Position numbers and translations under genes: made by a program
Assembly: GCA_937996655.1 (NCBI GenBank)
Contig: CALKUK010000013.1
Location: 521,148-585,147 of the forward strand
Length of the DNA: 64,000 nucleotides
Reading direction: 5' to 3'
From: an uncultured Sphingomonadaceae bacterium
Lineage (GTDB): Bacteria; Pseudomonadota; Alphaproteobacteria; Sphingomonadales; Sphingomonadaceae
Notes under the pieces: model-generated
The model's input: the letters and a program-made list of their open reading frames with translations, nothing else
Databases searched by the model: none
What the model was told of the DNA's origin: nothing
In this document: positions 36,893 to 45,711 of the stretch, piece by piece
How the letters are laid out: each line of letters begins with the position of its first letter
How positions within the stretch are numbered: the first letter of the stretch is position 1

Positions 36893-37120
36893 ATGACCGA
36901 AATGCAATTCACGCAGGCGCTGATTGTCATTCTGCTCGTCGCGCTCTTCGCGCTCATCTGTTGGCTGACGATTTTGCTGAATGAGCTGACCCGCACCGTC
37001 CGCGCGGCGGCAGGCATGATGCAGGACAAGCTGTCGGCCAATTATGAAATCTTCCAGCAACTTGTGGCAGAGCTGCAGGATGTCCGCACCGCTGTGACCG
37101 CGCCGGACACCAAAGAATAA
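36893..37120 (+). CDS. Small single-pass membrane protein
   Basis: The 75-residue protein has one membrane helix (about residues 7-28, ALIVILLVALFALICWLTIL) and a cytoplasmic-type amphipathic tail (LNELTRTVRAAAGMMQDKLSANYEIFQQLVAEL, described in part) that may form a coiled coil. AAAGGAGAAGGA before the ATG at 36893 is a near-ideal ribosome binding site and fixes this start. A longer in-frame version would translate the 15-bp repeats as KSELA/KSQLA units and is unlikely. I recognise no family. Confidence 0.72.
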   Translation: MTEMQFTQALIVILLVALFALICWLTILLNELTRTVRAAAGMMQDKLSANYEIFQQLVAELQDVRTAVTAPDTKE

Positions 37121-37150
37121 GGCCCGCTTGCTCAGGCGCCACCGCCCAAC

Positions 37151-37181
37151 AAAAAAGGCGCCCCGAAAGAGCGCCTTTTTG
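37151..37181. terminator. Bidirectional terminator
   Basis: GGCGC (37157-37161) pairs with GCGCC (37171-37175), extended by AAAAAA on the left and TTTTTG on the right, so it also gives A-T pairs. It lies between the small membrane gene (plus) and tRNA-Glu (minus). Confidence 0.8.
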
Positions 37182-37191
37182 TCCCAAATTT

Positions 37192-37266
37192 TGGTGACCC
37201 CTACGGGAATCGAACCCGTGTTTCAGCCGTGAAAGGGCCGCGTCCTAACCGCTAGACGAAGGGGCC
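37192..37266 (-). tRNA. tRNA-Glu(TTC)
   Basis: The 75-nt minus-strand sequence has acceptor stem GGCCCCT with AGGGGTC (one G-T pair), encoded CCA, anticodon loop CTTTCAC (TTC), D-arm TCTAGCGGTTAGGA and T-arm CGGGTTCGATTCCCG. A standard bacterial tRNA-Glu. Confidence 0.96.
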
Positions 37267-37317
37267 ATCAGTGATGGAGCCGCGCCATTAGGGATTCGGA
37301 CGGCAGGCGTCAACACC

Positions 37318-39063
37318 TCAATCGCACCATGTGGCATCATCGATGTGGAGTTCTGCACTTGCGCGCCCACCCCAATCATCCACCTTGGCGCGTCCAGCGA
37401 CCCAGAGGCGGCGGCCGCGCGCGCCGTGGAGGATCGCCTGACCCAATTCTGTTTCAGCCTGACGGAAGGCCACGGTCTTGAGCGAACGGCCATCCTCCCC
37501 TGCCATAATCGCGCGGACATGGTCTTTGCCTACGACATCCGCCTTCACCACGCGCATGGGGCCAGCGGCGATGCGCGGCGCGGGCCAACCCATCCCATAG
37601 GGGCCTGCTTCCTCCAACGCCTCTGCCAGAGCTGGCGTCACACCTCCCGGCGCGACGACGGCATCGATCAGCAGCGCGCGGCTCTCACTCGCCTTAGCCA
37701 CATCGCTGGCAAGCCGTTCATCAAGGAATTCGGCAAAGGCGTCGACCTTGTCTTTGGCAACGGTCAGCCCGGCCGCCATGGCATGGCCGCCCCCGGCGAT
37801 GAGCAAGCCCATATCCTTGGCGGCCAGCACCGCCGCGCCAAGGTCCACGCCCGAAATCGATCGGCCGGAGCCTTTGCCGGTTCCGTCTCCGTCGACAGCA
37901 ATGACGATGGCGGGGCGGCCCAGCTTTTCCTTCAGACGGCCGGCGACAATCCCGATCACACCGGGGTGCCAGCCTTCGCCCGAAACGACGACAACCGCGC
38001 GATTGCCCTGCCCGCCGGTCAACATATCCGCCTCTTCCTGCACCGCCGCCTCAATCGCGCGGCGTTCGGTATTGAGGGCATCGAGCTCCGCCGCAATGTC
38101 CTGCGCCTCAACGGGGTCTTCCGTCGTCAACAAGCGCACGCCGAGGTCTGACTTGCCGACGCGTCCCCCGGCGTTAATGCGCGGGCCAAGCGCGAAGCCG
38201 AGATCGGAGCAAATCGGCGCGCGCGTCAGGCGTGAGGCGGTGATGAGCGCGTCGAGCCCCACATTGCGGCGGTTGGCCATCACCTTGATACCCTGCGCCA
38301 CAAAGGCCCTGTTGAGCCCGCGCAGCTGCGCCACGTCCGCCACCGTGCCCAACGCAACAATATCGAGCAGTTCGAGCAGCTTTGGCTCCTCCCGCGAGGA
38401 GAACCAGCCCCGCCCGCGCAGCACGCGGACCAATGCGGCTGCCAAAAGCCAGGCGACGCCGACCGCTGCCAAATGGCCGTGCGCGGCCCCTTCCCCCTCA
38501 TCCAGTCGGTTTGGATTAACGAGCGCATGGGCGATGGGGAGTGCTGCTGCACATTTATGATGGTCCACGACAATAACATCGAGGCCCGCCGCCTTCGCCA
38601 TCTCCAGCGCTTCAAAGGCCTGCGCGCCGCAATCAACCGTGACGACCAGCGTTGATCCGTTGGCCGCAAGCCCGACCAAGGCGTCGCCGGAAGGGCCATA
38701 GCCCTCCAGCAGACGGTCCGGGATGTAATAGCCGGCCTCTAGCCCCAATTGACGCAACACGCGGATGAGGAGCGCCGCAGACGTTGCCCCGTCAACATCA
38801 TAGTCGCCAAAGATCGTGACCGTCTCCCCCGACGTCACGGCATCGGCCAGCCTCTCCGCCGCGCTGTCCATGTCGCGGAAGATGGACGGGTCTGGCATGA
38901 AGGCGCGGATGGTGGGGTTGCGATAGGCGTCGAGATCCTCAAACGGGCAACCGCGCGCGAGCAGAAGCTGCGTGACGAGATCATCCGCTTCACCGGCGGC
39001 CCCGCGCCAGCGCCAGGCTTGTCCGGTCAGGGATCGTTCAAATGCGGCAGGAAGTGTCATCAC
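37318..39063 (-). CDS. recJ: Single-stranded-DNA exonuclease RecJ
   Basis: The 581-residue DHH-family nuclease degrades single-stranded DNA 5' to 3' in recombination and repair. Motif I is FGDYDVDGATSAALL, the DHH motif is VIVVDHHKC, and the DHHA1 domain has LLIAGGGHAMAAGLTV. The C-terminal OB-fold (APRIAAGPMRVVKADVVG onward) is complete. A tRNA-Glu gene lies downstream on the same strand and a class A PBP gene upstream, 45 nt away. Confidence 0.96.
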   Translation of the reverse strand: MMTLPAAFERSLTGQAWRWRGAAGEADDLVTQLLLARGCPFEDLDAYRNPTIRAFMPDPSIFRDMDSAAERLADAVTSGETVTIFGDYDVDGATSAALLIRVLRQLGLEAGYYIPDRLLEGYGPSGDALVGLAANGSTLVVTVDCGAQAFEALEMAKAAGLDVIVVDHHKCAAALPIAHALVNPNRLDEGEGAAHGHLAAVGVAWLLAAALVRVLRGRGWFSSREEPKLLELLDIVALGTVADVAQLRGLNRAFVAQGIKVMANRRNVGLDALITASRLTRAPICSDLGFALGPRINAGGRVGKSDLGVRLLTTEDPVEAQDIAAELDALNTERRAIEAAVQEEADMLTGGQGNRAVVVVSGEGWHPGVIGIVAGRLKEKLGRPAIVIAVDGDGTGKGSGRSISGVDLGAAVLAAKDMGLLIAGGGHAMAAGLTVAKDKVDAFAEFLDERLASDVAKASESRALLIDAVVAPGGVTPALAEALEEAGPYGMGWPAPRIAAGPMRVVKADVVGKDHVRAIMAGEDGRSLKTVAFRQAETELGQAILHGARGRRLWVAGRAKVDDWGGRASAELHIDDATWCD

Positions 39064-39108
39064 CTCTGCGCATAGCCGGTTCGCCCGAAGGGCGGCAAGG
39101 GAAAGCCG

Positions 39109-41181
39109 TTAGCGCGGCGGCGGGGAATCGCTGGGCGGCGGGCTGCCGGGCTGGACGGTCACGCCGTCCTTATTGATTTTCACATCCACGTTGACGCCGC
39201 CAATATCCGTGCTGAGCCGGGCCGAGGGTTCGGCCCCAAGATCAATATCCGCGTCGCGGACATCGACCGGCGGCAGCGCTTCCATAATGTCATTGCCAAG
39301 CGGAAGATCCGGCAACTCTTCTTCCTTTGGCGCAGATTCGACCTGCGCGCCTGCTACGGCCTGCGTCATGAAATCACGCCAGATGCGCGCAGGCAACCCG
39401 CCGCCATGGACGCCGCGCAGGGGTTGGTTGTCATCCCGCCCGATCCAGACCCCGACGACCAAATCCCCCGCAAAGCCAACGAACAGCGCATCGCGGTTAT
39501 CCTGCGTCGTGCCCGTCTTGCCATAAGCGGCGACGGCCAGATTGGCGGCGCGCGCTGTGCCGCTATTGATCGTCGCAGACAGGAGATCGAGCATTTCCTG
39601 ATGCACCTTCCCGCCAAGGCTACGCTGTGGGCTCCACAGGCGCGCAAGGATGCCAGGGGCGTCCTTGGGCAGGGCGTGCGGATCAACCGGATAGCTGTTC
39701 GCCGCAACCGCCGCATAAGCCGACGTCAACTCCAGCAGCGTCACCCCGGAGGTTCCCAGCGCAAGGCTGGGGTCCGCGGACAGCGGGCTGCGAATACCAA
39801 GGTCACGGGCCGCCTGCAGTACGGCCTTGTCGCCGAGCCGCTGGTAAAGCCGGACAGCCGCGACATTGCTCGATTTGGCAAAGGCCTGCTTGAGCGTGAT
39901 TTCTCCCCGATAGCTGCCGTCGGCATTTTTGGGGCGGTAGCCTCCTTCTTCAAACGGCGTGTCAGAAACGGTCGAGTCCGGCGTCATCCCGGCACGCATG
40001 GCCGCGAGGTAGACGAACAGCTTGAAGGTTGATCCCGGCTGGCGGCGCGCTTGCGTGGCGCGGTTGAAGGGCGACTCCTTATAGCTCTTGCCGCCGATCA
40101 TCGCGACGACCTCACCATTGGGCCGCATCGCGACGAGCGCGACCTGCGCTTGCCCCAAGGGCGCACGGGCGACGACATTGCGCGCAATCCGTTGAAGGCG
40201 GGCATCCAACGTCGTTTTGATCTCCCCCTTGCCATAGGCATCCTCTGCCTGCGCACGGGCCTCGGCGATTGCCCAATCGGCAAAATAGGTGCCTGTAGGT
40301 GGCCCTGCTTCGGGGCGGAGGTCCAGCCTTGCGGGGGGGGCGGCCTTTGCTTCGGCATCAGAGATAAATCCGGCCGCGACCATCGCCTGCAGGACGCGCG
40401 CGGCGCGGGCCTGCGCACCCTTCAGGTTGCGCGTCGGGTTGAGCCTGCTGGGAGCCTGCACCAGCCCCGCCAGCATCGCCGCCTGCGACAGCGTCAGCCG
40501 TTCCGGCTTTCGGTGGAAGAAATGCATGGAGGCTGCCCGCAGGCCGTAGGCGTTGTCGCCGAAATAGACGTTGGACAGATAGCGTTCCAGAATCTCGTCT
40601 TTGGTCAGCCATGTCTCCAGCCAGAAGGCGATCAGCATTTCGCGCGCCTTGCGGCTCAGGCTGCGTTCCGGCGTCAGGAAGGTGATCTTGGCAAGCTGCT
40701 GGGTAATTGTGCTCCCGCCCTGCGTGCCGCCTTCCCCCATGTTGTTGACAAAGGCGCGGGCGACACCCCGTGGATCGACGCCCCAGTGCGAATAAAATCG
40801 CCTGTCTTCAATGGCGATGAAGGCCTGCTTCACATGGTCTGGCAGCTCGGCCGCCTTGACCGGTGCGTCAATATTCGCGCCATTGCGGGCAATGGGTTGC
40901 CCATCGGAGGCCAGCAAGGTCAGTTCGGGCGGCGCAATCGGCTCCAACGACTTCGATAGGGGCGCGGTGAAGGCCAGCCAGACAAAGGTCGCCAGAAAAA
41001 GAAACAGCACTCCAAAAAGAGCACGCTTGGCCCACAGCATCCGCGTTTGCCAGACGGATGGTGGCTTGGGAGCCTCTGCATCAGGGGCAAGCGTCGGGGG
41101 TGGCACGGCAGACCCGTCGCCTGCGCCCTCTTCCCCATCCCATGCTTCAAAGGGCGATAGTCCCGGTGTGCGTTCAGCCAT
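39109..41181 (-). CDS. Bifunctional class A penicillin-binding protein
   Basis: The 690-residue protein has a cytoplasmic acidic/proline-rich tail, one anchor (about 53-72) and a GT51 glycosyltransferase domain (IAIEDRRFYSHWGVDPRGV with catalytic Glu, GGSTITQQLAK, LSQAAMLAGLVQAPS). The transpeptidase domain follows, with RQPGSTFKLFVY (Ser-x-x-Lys), KSSNVA (Ser-x-Asn) and YGKTGTTQDN (Lys-Thr-Gly). It polymerises and crosslinks peptidoglycan in the periplasm. The C-terminus carries an acidic region and a proline/serine end. It resembles PBP1A/PBP1C-type proteins but lacks the C-terminal Big domain of PbpC, so I give no gene symbol. Confidence 0.93.
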   Translation of the reverse strand: MAERTPGLSPFEAWDGEEGAGDGSAVPPPTLAPDAEAPKPPSVWQTRMLWAKRALFGVLFLFLATFVWLAFTAPLSKSLEPIAPPELTLLASDGQPIARNGANIDAPVKAAELPDHVKQAFIAIEDRRFYSHWGVDPRGVARAFVNNMGEGGTQGGSTITQQLAKITFLTPERSLSRKAREMLIAFWLETWLTKDEILERYLSNVYFGDNAYGLRAASMHFFHRKPERLTLSQAAMLAGLVQAPSRLNPTRNLKGAQARAARVLQAMVAAGFISDAEAKAAPPARLDLRPEAGPPTGTYFADWAIAEARAQAEDAYGKGEIKTTLDARLQRIARNVVARAPLGQAQVALVAMRPNGEVVAMIGGKSYKESPFNRATQARRQPGSTFKLFVYLAAMRAGMTPDSTVSDTPFEEGGYRPKNADGSYRGEITLKQAFAKSSNVAAVRLYQRLGDKAVLQAARDLGIRSPLSADPSLALGTSGVTLLELTSAYAAVAANSYPVDPHALPKDAPGILARLWSPQRSLGGKVHQEMLDLLSATINSGTARAANLAVAAYGKTGTTQDNRDALFVGFAGDLVVGVWIGRDDNQPLRGVHGGGLPARIWRDFMTQAVAGAQVESAPKEEELPDLPLGNDIMEALPPVDVRDADIDLGAEPSARLSTDIGGVNVDVKINKDGVTVQPGSPPPSDSPPPR

Positions 41182-41259
41182 GGGGTCCTGTATTATGCGA
41201 ATAAGACGGCAAGAGCGAGAGGCGTTTCGACCAAGGCGGATGAAGCATCGCTGAATGCC

Positions 41260-42717
41260 CTAGGGGCGGAAGCGATAAAGGCTGAAATGCCGTGTCTGGC
41301 GCACCAGTTCAACACCAGCCGGATTGGTGCTGATGAAGGTCAGCACCCGTCGTTCATCCCGGTCCAGCGACGGAATTTCGATCAGTACATGGCTGGCGCG
41401 CATCCTATGGGCCGGAGACCAGAACTGCTGTGGCGTCGGTGCTTCGGCCCAGATGGTGCTGCGGCGTCCTGAAAAAAGGGCAACCATGCGCGGGTTGCGC
41501 GCCAGAACGATACTGGCGGGTGGAATATCTTTGCCGAGCCGGACAATCTCATTGGCGATGGCCGCATTGAACACCGGCGGCGGCAAAGGGACGAACGGAT
41601 TTTGCTGCACGAACCGGCCGGAATAGCCGGTCACCAGAAACAGGCCGACAATAGCTATGCCCAAGGGCCTTCCTTTGGACAGGATCGACGCGCCGGACAC
41701 GGCACAGACAACCAGCAGCGGCAAGATGGGCACAAGATAACGGGCGGTTTCCAGCCGGACGGGGAAAGCGATCAGCAGGGCCGCTGATGCCGGCACGAAG
41801 AGCGCCGCCGCCGTCACGCCGCGCTTAAGAGACATGCCCCAGCCCAGCAGAGCGAGAAGCAGAAACACCCCTAAAAAGGCAAGGTTGCCAAACTTCCCAA
41901 AGCTGAAGCCGAGCGCATGGCTCAACCCAACCAGATAATCCTCCACCGCATGGGTCAGATAGGCCGCCGGCCCCTCATTCAGCCGGTCAAAATAGGAAAG
42001 ATAGGTGCCTGCGGTATCGGCATCGAACGCCTGATTGACGATGATGGCCGCGGCCCCTGCGCCAAGGGTGATGCCGAGCCGGTGGCGCCATCCCGGCGCC
42101 CGCGTCAGAATGTCGGCGCCGATCAGCGCAGCGGCCAGCGCAATCCCGGCAGAGCGCGTTGTCTCTGCCATGAAGATCGCAAAAAACAGAACCGCGAGGG
42201 CCGGCGTACGGCGGGCGCGTTCATGCAGGCAGAGCGCCAGCATCACCCAGGCGGTAAAAGCAAGGTCGGACGAAATCGTGTCCCGCAAGTCGAGCATCTG
42301 CGGCACGAAGGCGACGCCAAATGCCGCGACCAGCGCCCATCCCGGGGAGAGGAACCGCCGTGCGAACACCCAAGCCCCCGCAACGATGGCGATCAACGCG
42401 ACACAGCCGACCAGTTCCAGCGCATGCAGGTCCAGCCCCGCAGGCGCATAGGCAAAGGCGAGCAGAAACGGGTAGCCGACCGGATAAGCGGACGGCGAGA
42501 TGATGGTGTTGTCCGGATTGGGGATATATCCGGTGGCGGCATAGGGGATGCCATCCACCAGATTGCGGGCATGCATGATGTACAGCCCGAAATCGGCAGA
42601 CGTCCAGGACTCCGCCCCTCGCCGCGTCACGATGATCAGAATGGCAAACAGGGCCAGACATACGCCCGCCAGAAGTCCCTGTGCCCAAGGCGACCGCATC
42701 TGGAACGAATTACGCAT
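41260..42717 (-). CDS. Multi-pass membrane protein, GT-C glycosyltransferase-like
   Basis: The 485-residue protein has about ten membrane helices and a soluble C-terminal domain. After the first helix (LLAGVCLALFAILIIVT) comes a loop with SADFGLYIMHARNLVDGIPYA. This recalls the acidic first loop of GT39/PMT-type transferases that use polyprenyl-phosphate sugars, but the usual D-E or D-D pair is not obvious, so activity is uncertain. The C-terminal part (IPPASIVLARNPRMVALFSGRRSTIWA) resembles the soluble end of such proteins. Start: ATG at 42717, or GTG one codon before. It follows glpX on the same strand. Confidence 0.6.
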   Translation of the reverse strand: MRNSFQMRSPWAQGLLAGVCLALFAILIIVTRRGAESWTSADFGLYIMHARNLVDGIPYAATGYIPNPDNTIISPSAYPVGYPFLLAFAYAPAGLDLHALELVGCVALIAIVAGAWVFARRFLSPGWALVAAFGVAFVPQMLDLRDTISSDLAFTAWVMLALCLHERARRTPALAVLFFAIFMAETTRSAGIALAAALIGADILTRAPGWRHRLGITLGAGAAAIIVNQAFDADTAGTYLSYFDRLNEGPAAYLTHAVEDYLVGLSHALGFSFGKFGNLAFLGVFLLLALLGWGMSLKRGVTAAALFVPASAALLIAFPVRLETARYLVPILPLLVVCAVSGASILSKGRPLGIAIVGLFLVTGYSGRFVQQNPFVPLPPPVFNAAIANEIVRLGKDIPPASIVLARNPRMVALFSGRRSTIWAEAPTPQQFWSPAHRMRASHVLIEIPSLDRDERRVLTFISTNPAGVELVRQTRHFSLYRFRP

Positions 42718-42725
42718 CACTCTTG

Positions 42726-42753
42726 CCCCCGGGTGGACAATAACGCCCGGGGG
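42726..42753 (-). other. GC-rich inverted repeat between glpX and the membrane-protein gene
   Basis: CCCCCGGG (42726-42733) and CCCGGGGG (42746-42753) form a perfect 8-bp stem with a 12-nt loop. It sits 13 nt after the glpX stop and 8 nt before the next start codon, with no U-tract. It covers the only G-rich stretch that could act as the ribosome binding site for the downstream gene. Confidence 0.75.
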
Positions 42754-42766
42754 TTAGGCTGCAAGC

Positions 42767-43741
42767 TTAGGCCTGCTTGCGATGTTCGCCGCGCACCCAA
42801 CGAACCGTGCCGGAGCTGGCGCGCATCACGACGCTTTCGGTCGTCATCTTGCCGCCTGCGAGGCGCTTGACGCCTTGCAGAAGCGACCCATCGGTCACGC
42901 CGGTCGCCGCAAAGATGCAGTCGCCCTTGGCCAGTTCCTTCAGGTCATAGATATAGTCGAGGTCGGTGATGCCCCATTTGCGGGCACGGGCACGTTCATC
43001 ATCGTTGCGGAACAAGAGCCGCCCCTTGAACTGCCCCCCGACGCAGCGCAGCGCGGCTGCGGCAAGAACGCCTTCCGGCGCGCCGCCGGAACCCATGTAC
43101 ATGTCAATCGTGGTCTCTGGATTGGTAACCGCGATCACGCCGGCCACATCGCCATCGGGGATGAGCATGATGCCACAGCCGATGCTGCGCAGTTCGGCAA
43201 TCAGCTTTTCATGGCGCGGGCGATCCAGCACGCACACGATAATCTCATTGGGTTCGACACCCTTTGCCTTGGCGACAGCCTGCACATTCTCGGTCGCTGA
43301 CTTCGCAAGATCGATAATGCCATCGGGATAGCCCGGGCCAACGGCCAGCTTGTCCATATACACATCCGGCGCGTTCAGCAGATTGCCTTCTTCGGCAACA
43401 GCCAGAACGGCGAGCGCGTTCGGGCCGGCCTTCGCGGTGATGGTTGTGCCTTCCAGCGGATCGAGCGCAATGTCGATACGCGGACCGGTGCCGATGGCAG
43501 AACCCACCTTTTCACCGATATAGAGCATTGGGGCTTCGTCTCGTTCGCCTTCACCGATGACGACAGTGCCGTCCATGGCAAGCTCGTTAAGAGCCGCGCG
43601 CATGGCCTCCACAGCAGCCGCGTCGGCGGCCTTTTCGTCGCCCCGGCCGATCAGATTCGACGCATTGATCGCGGCGGCTTCGGTGACGCGCACCATTTCG
43701 AGAACGAGAACACGATCAAGAACCTTGCTGGCCGTTACCAT
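42767..43741 (-). CDS. glpX: Class II fructose-1,6-bisphosphatase
   Basis: The 324-residue lithium-sensitive phosphatase hydrolyses fructose-1,6-bisphosphate in gluconeogenesis. Markers are the N-terminal VTEAAAINASNLIGRGDEKAADAAAVEAM (quoted in part), the substrate/metal loops GEGERDEAPMLYIGE and IDIALDPLEGTTITAKAGPNA, and GSGGAPEGVLAAAAL. The length is normal. It lies 57 nt from a divergent small secreted-protein gene. Confidence 0.96.
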   Translation of the reverse strand: MVTASKVLDRVLVLEMVRVTEAAAINASNLIGRGDEKAADAAAVEAMRAALNELAMDGTVVIGEGERDEAPMLYIGEKVGSAIGTGPRIDIALDPLEGTTITAKAGPNALAVLAVAEEGNLLNAPDVYMDKLAVGPGYPDGIIDLAKSATENVQAVAKAKGVEPNEIIVCVLDRPRHEKLIAELRSIGCGIMLIPDGDVAGVIAVTNPETTIDMYMGSGGAPEGVLAAAALRCVGGQFKGRLLFRNDDERARARKWGITDLDYIYDLKELAKGDCIFAATGVTDGSLLQGVKRLAGGKMTTESVVMRASSGTVRWVRGEHRKQA

Positions 43742-43798
43742 TGGACAATCACCCCGGGTTGTTTCAATTTGCGTTGCCCGTAGGACAGGACGAGATTG

Positions 43799-44194
43799 AT
43801 GTCGAGACGATGGAGGCTGTTTAATCTGACCGTCATGCTGGCGTCACTCAGCGGCACCACTGCTGACGCGACCGCTCCCGATGCGTTCACCCCCTCAGTG
43901 CTTGAAATCTATCACCAAAGGACAGCCGTAGAGCCACGCTGTCGGCAGGCTGCGGGGGACGAAATCATCGTCTGTGGCCGACGGGAGGCCGACAAGTATC
44001 GCCTGCCGCTGATCGAGCGCGACCCCGGTGATCCGCGCGCAGAAACCCTGATGGGAGAGCGGGAGCGGCTTCAGAACAAAACCACGCCCTGCCAGCAGCG
44101 CGGGCCTTATCTGGTCGGCTGCGGCATGGTTGGGGTGACAATCTCAACCACCATCGGCCGGGACGGCATTCACTATCGCCCCTTGGCCAAATAA
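43799..44194 (+). CDS. Small exported protein of sphingomonad type, function unknown
   Basis: The 131-residue protein has an N-terminal signal (LFNLTVMLASLSGTTADA) and a short mature part with four cysteines: CRQAAGDEIIVCGRRE and TPCQQRGPYLVGCGM, probably two disulfides. The EIIVCGRR-x-x-x-YRLPL motif recurs in many small secreted sphingomonad proteins; none has a known function to my knowledge. The ATG at 43799 is preferred over the TTG one codon upstream. It is divergent from glpX. Confidence 0.72.
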   Translation: MSRRWRLFNLTVMLASLSGTTADATAPDAFTPSVLEIYHQRTAVEPRCRQAAGDEIIVCGRREADKYRLPLIERDPGDPRAETLMGERERLQNKTTPCQQRGPYLVGCGMVGVTISTTIGRDGIHYRPLAK

Positions 44195-44213
44195 GGCAGC
44201 CGGATCGCGACGG

Positions 44214-45503
44214 TCAGACCTCTAGGATTGGCATGACCATTGGCGCGGCTTTAAGGCTGTTGGAACCTTCGAGCAGCCCGAGCGCCTTCACCACATTGGC
44301 CTCACGACATTCATGCGTGACGATGGCGACAACGGCGGCACCCTCTGCCGTGACGCCACGCTGGCTGAGCGACTCAATCGACACATCCGCATCCCGCATT
44401 GCGGCGGTAATTTCTGCCAGCACACCGGGACGGTCCGCCACGATGAAGCGCAGATAGGTGCGCGCAATGCTTTCACCGGACGGTGCGCGATCAGTGCGGG
44501 CAAGGCTGGCGACGGGCATCGCAAAGGCAGGGCCCGTTTCCCCGCGGGCAATATCGATCAAGTCAGCGACCACGGCAGACGCGGTTGGTCCTTCGCCGGC
44601 GCCACGCCCTTGCAGGAACAGGCGGCCGACGAAATTGCCTTCAGCGACGACAGCGTTCAGCGAACCCGTCACATGCGCCAGCGGATGCGCGAGAGGCACA
44701 AGGCAGGGCTGGACACGTTGCAGCAGCCCATTGCCGGCCGACGCCATGCCGACGAGGCGAATACGGTGGCCAAGCGATTCCGCCTCCACAATGTCTGCGG
44801 CGATGACATGGCGGATGCCGCGAATGTCGACGCCGTCGAAATCAATGGCAGTACCAAAGGCAAGGCTGGCGAGAATGGACAGCTTATGGGCCGCATCGAC
44901 ACCATCGATGTCGAAGCTCGGATCGGCCTCTGCATAGCCCAGCGCCTGCGCTTCGGCGAGCACTTCGGCAAAATCGCGGCCTTCGCTCTCCATCGTCGAC
45001 AGGATGTAGTTGCACGTCCCGTTCAGGATGCCGAACACGCCCGAAATCTCATTGGCCGCAGCCCCTTCCCGCAGACCCTTGATCACGGGGATGCCGCCCG
45101 CGACGGCGGCTTCATATTTCAGCGCGACACCCTTGGCCTCGGCCTGTTCTGCGAGTTCCAGGCCATGGTGCGCAATCATCGCCTTATTGGCGGTCACAAA
45201 GGCACGCCCGCCTGAGATGGTGTTGCGCGCAAGGACCAGCGCCGGGCCATCCGAACCACCGATCAGTTCGACAACCACATCAACATCGGGATGGCTGGCA
45301 AGCGAGGTCGTATCGTCGACCCATTGAAAGCCCGACAGATCAACACCGCGGTCCCGGTTCCGGTCGCGTGCGGAAATGGCGACGATCTCAATGGGGCGTC
45401 CGGCGCGGCGCTCAATCAGGTCGCGGTTCGCGTCGATCAGTTTGATGACGCCTGCGCCAACTGTCCCCAGACCGGCCAATGCCACGCGCAACGCTTTTGC
45501 CAT
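44214..45503 (-). CDS. hom: Homoserine dehydrogenase
   Basis: The 429-residue enzyme reduces aspartate semialdehyde to homoserine, the branch point to methionine and threonine. It has the NAD(P) motif VALAGLGTVGAGVIKL. The catalytic core includes VALKYEAAVAGGIPVIKGLREG and NYILSTMESEGRDFAEVLAEA (partly quoted), with the catalytic Lys/Asp region YAEADPSFDIDGVDAAHK. A C-terminal ACT domain (LRFIVADRPGVLAEI) gives feedback control, typically by threonine. CTGGAG precedes the ATG. A 16-bp palindrome lies 52 nt upstream. Confidence 0.96.
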   Translation of the reverse strand: MAKALRVALAGLGTVGAGVIKLIDANRDLIERRAGRPIEIVAISARDRNRDRGVDLSGFQWVDDTTSLASHPDVDVVVELIGGSDGPALVLARNTISGGRAFVTANKAMIAHHGLELAEQAEAKGVALKYEAAVAGGIPVIKGLREGAAANEISGVFGILNGTCNYILSTMESEGRDFAEVLAEAQALGYAEADPSFDIDGVDAAHKLSILASLAFGTAIDFDGVDIRGIRHVIAADIVEAESLGHRIRLVGMASAGNGLLQRVQPCLVPLAHPLAHVTGSLNAVVAEGNFVGRLFLQGRGAGEGPTASAVVADLIDIARGETGPAFAMPVASLARTDRAPSGESIARTYLRFIVADRPGVLAEITAAMRDADVSIESLSQRGVTAEGAAVVAIVTHECREANVVKALGLLEGSNSLKAAPMVMPILEV

Positions 45504-45554
45504 TCCATTTGCTCCAGAAATTCATCTGCGCCGCCTTTAGGGTTCAGCGCCCCG

Positions 45555-45570
45555 ATTGGGAATTCCCAAT
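45555..45570. promoter_or_regulatory. Perfect 16-bp palindrome upstream of hom
   Basis: ATTGGGAATTCCCAAT is a perfect self-complementary sequence in the 208-bp gap between divergent hom and the SleB-type gene. It could be a dimer-binding operator for hom; no regulator is identified. Confidence 0.5.
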
Positions 45571-45711
45571 TTCGACGCAGGGCGATGGTCCCGTTCACGC
45601 ATTCGCACGGCGTTGTGCCAAGCTGGGACAGGGGCAAATTTGTAAGAGATTTGGCGTTCTAGCTGTGCATAGGCTGTCTGCAGACCTGCATAGTATTGAG
45701 TATCTGCTGTC

